Assembly (NCBI GenBank): GCA_021849425.1
Contig: JAJZSY010000006.1
Location: 43,233 to 107,232, forward strand
DNA from: Pseudomonadota bacterium
GTDB taxonomy: Bacteria; Pseudomonadota; Alphaproteobacteria; Acetobacterales; Acetobacteraceae
Length of the DNA: 64,000 bases
Reading direction: 5' to 3'
The first letter of the stretch is position 1. Each line of letters starts with the position of its first letter. Positions 62,823 to 64,000 of this stretch are shown in pieces. A program made the translations under genes and the position numbers. The notes beneath the pieces were generated by a model that saw nothing but the letters and a program-made list of their open reading frames with translations, was not told the DNA's origin and made no database searches.

Positions 62823-63524
62823 ATGAAACGCATCTGGAAACATGCCGGGCTGCAAGCGCTGGACGGCGGGTTCGGCGTGACGCTCGATGGCCGGCCGGTG
62901 CGCCTGCCCGGCGGCGCCCCGCTCACCGTGCCGACGGAGGGGCTCGCGCGCGCCATCGCCGCCGAATGGAACGCGCCGGGCGACAACGACGAGGTCCGCC
63001 CCGACGACCTGCCGCTGACCCGCCTTGCCGGCACAACGGTCGAGCGGATCGTGCCGGACCCGGCGTCGGTGCGCGCCAGCCTGCTCGCCTATGGGCGGAG
63101 CGACCTGCTCTGCTACCGCGCCACCGGGCCGGAGGGGCTCGTCGCCGAACAGGCGCGGCTCTGGCAGCCCTGGCTCGACTGGGCCGGCAGTGCGCTCGGC
63201 GCGCGCCTGGCCGTCACCGCCGGCATCACCGCGATCGACCAGCCGGCGGCGGCGATCGGAACTCTCGGCGAGGCTCTCGCCAGGCATGACGCCTGGAGCC
63301 TTGCCGGGCTTGGGGTGACGGTGCCGGCGCTCGGCAGCCTCGTGCTCGGCCTCGCCGTCGCCGCGGGCGCGCTGGCGCCGCTGGCGGCGCATGACTGCGC
63401 CGTGCTCGACGAACTCTGGCAGGAGCGTCTCTGGGGCGAGGATACCGAGGCGGCCGCGCGCCGCGCGCGAATCGGCGATGAGATCGTCACCGCCGCGCGC
63501 TTCGTGGCACTGGCGCGGCAATGA
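62823..63524 (+). CDS. Atp12-type F1-ATPase assembly chaperone
   Basis: 233 residues. KRIWKHAGLQALDGGFGVTL at the start, then RPVRLPGGAPLTVPTEGLA near 24, LTRLAGTTVERI near 65, LLAYGRSDLLCYRATGPEGL near 85 and QARLWQPWLDWAGSALGARL near 110. It matches alphaproteobacterial proteins related to mitochondrial ATP12, which helps assemble the F1 alpha subunit. It overlaps the acylphosphatase gene by four bases. Confidence 0.92.
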   Translation: MKRIWKHAGLQALDGGFGVTLDGRPVRLPGGAPLTVPTEGLARAIAAEWNAPGDNDEVRPDDLPLTRLAGTTVERIVPDPASVRASLLAYGRSDLLCYRATGPEGLVAEQARLWQPWLDWAGSALGARLAVTAGITAIDQPAAAIGTLGEALARHDAWSLAGLGVTVPALGSLVLGLAVAAGALAPLAAHDCAVLDELWQERLWGEDTEAAARRARIGDEIVTAARFVALARQ

Positions 63525-63796
63525 TCGCGAAACGCCTCATCCTCTCGGGCCGGGTCCAGGGCGTCGGCTTCCGCGACTGGATGGTGACGCGCGCCCGCCG
63601 CCTGGCGCTCGCCGGCTGGGTCCGCAACCGGGCCGATGGCACGCTTGAGGCGCTGGTCGCCGGCGATGCGCCGGCCGTCGAGGAATTGCTGCGCGCCTGC
63701 CGCCGCGGCCCGCCACTCGCCGATGTCACCGACATCGTGGAAACCTTCGCCGACCCGCCGAGCGAGCCCGGTTTCATCAAGCGCGCCACCGGCTAG
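63521..63796 (+). CDS. Acylphosphatase
   Basis: 91 residues. The catalytic loop is LSGRVQGVGFRDWMVTRAR near residue 8, with the phosphate-binding arginine, and the asparagine of GWVRNRADGTLEALVAG is near 36. It hydrolyses acyl phosphates. The stop codon TAG at 63794-63796 coincides with the first bases of a palindromic repeat copy. Confidence 0.95.
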   Translation: MIAKRLILSGRVQGVGFRDWMVTRARRLALAGWVRNRADGTLEALVAGDAPAVEELLRACRRGPPLADVTDIVETFADPPSEPGFIKRATG

Positions 63797-63837
63797 TGTC
63801 CACTTTCCGATCCATTCGGATCGGATATGTAGCTCGT
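63794..63837. repeat. Palindromic MITE-like repeat, copy D (left arm)
   Basis: TAGTGTCCACTTTCCGATCCATTCGGATCGGAT matches the left arm of copy C with few changes. It begins on the acylphosphatase stop codon. The right half is not recognisable. Confidence 0.65.
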
Positions 63838-63888
63838 CTTGGCGGCATTTTGCCGGTTCAGCGCGAGTCCAGGGCGTGATGTCGAGGT

Positions 63889-64000
63889 TCATCGGCTGAA
63901 GGTTGCCTGGAAGAGCAGCTGATCGCGGGCGCGGGAGATTGTGGGGGCGCTGTTGGCGCCGATCTCGTGCTCGTAGGAGAGGTCGAGGCCGACGCCCCGC
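63889..64000 (-). CDS. C-terminal part of an outer-membrane beta-barrel protein (partial)
   Basis: Read on the minus strand, the last 36 codons before TGA give GVGLDLSYEHEIGANSAP and ARDQLLFQATFSR. The alternation of hydrophobic and polar residues and the end QATFS look like the last two strands of an outer-membrane barrel. Such proteins usually end in Phe; here an Arg follows. The start lies beyond the right edge. Confidence 0.55.
   Translation of the reverse strand, partial: RGVGLDLSYEHEIGANSAPTISRARDQLLFQATFSR

Overview
The window is GC-rich alphaproteobacterial chromosome. Gene order and content (rluD-rpoH, infA-maf-RNase-yacG, psd-pssA, a compact che operon, an Atp12-type chaperone, an ELM1-type protein) point to Rhodospirillales, most likely an Acetobacteraceae member close to Acidiphilium. 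That name is an inference from gene content and codon style, not a database match. No phage, plasmid or CRISPR locus is visible. The only mobile DNA is a short palindromic repeat family (four clear copies, one weak one).

Left part, 1-14.5 kb, catabolic: a partial GutM-like gene (minus strand), a DXR-like/homoserine-dehydrogenase-like oxidoreductase with a SAF domain, a SorC regulator, then one tight operon with acetoin-dehydrogenase-type E1 alpha, E1 beta and E2 followed by a fused HPr-EI phosphotransferase protein and two unknown genes. Together these look like a PTS-fed pathway for a polyol or 1-deoxy sugar whose PTS permease genes should lie just off the left edge. A GMC oxidoreductase (with a small coupled upstream ORF), an aldehyde dehydrogenase and an amidohydrolase follow.

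14.5-28 kb: a fused 5-oxoprolinase/hydantoinase diverges from a winged-helix regulator and an MFS transporter across a near-perfect operator-like palindrome. A sugar-type ABC transporter (ATPase divergent from binding protein and two permeases), a FrnE-like DsbA protein, a class C beta-lactamase-like esterase and a MetX-like hydrolase follow.

28-33.5 kb: tRNA-Glu(UUC), DUF2256, a membrane-anchored DUF6476-like protein, rluD, rpoH with a long leader and strong terminator, a metallo-beta-lactamase-fold hydrolase, a SnoaL-like protein and an orphan acyl carrier protein. 33.5-40.1 kb: a minus-strand chemotaxis operon STAS-cheY-cheA-cheW-cheR-cheB-cheY-cheD-unknown with mostly overlapping genes and no receptor in it.

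40.6-48.7 kb: mostly minus-strand genes: YbjN-proC, rpmB, an SDR, rlmN, an IalB-like secreted protein, a small secreted protein, an EexN-like lipoprotein (plus strand), and a three-gene unit of beta-hydroxyacid dehydrogenase, class III CoA-transferase and HMG-CoA-lyase-like aldolase. 48.8-63.9 kb: mostly plus-strand housekeeping: hisG-hisD, infA-maf-RNase-yacG, LOG, a LysM protein, psd-pssA, an AstE-like deacylase, ELM1-like plus an unknown 632-residue protein, AsmA, Atp12 and acylphosphatase. The C-terminus of an outer-membrane protein gene enters from the right edge.
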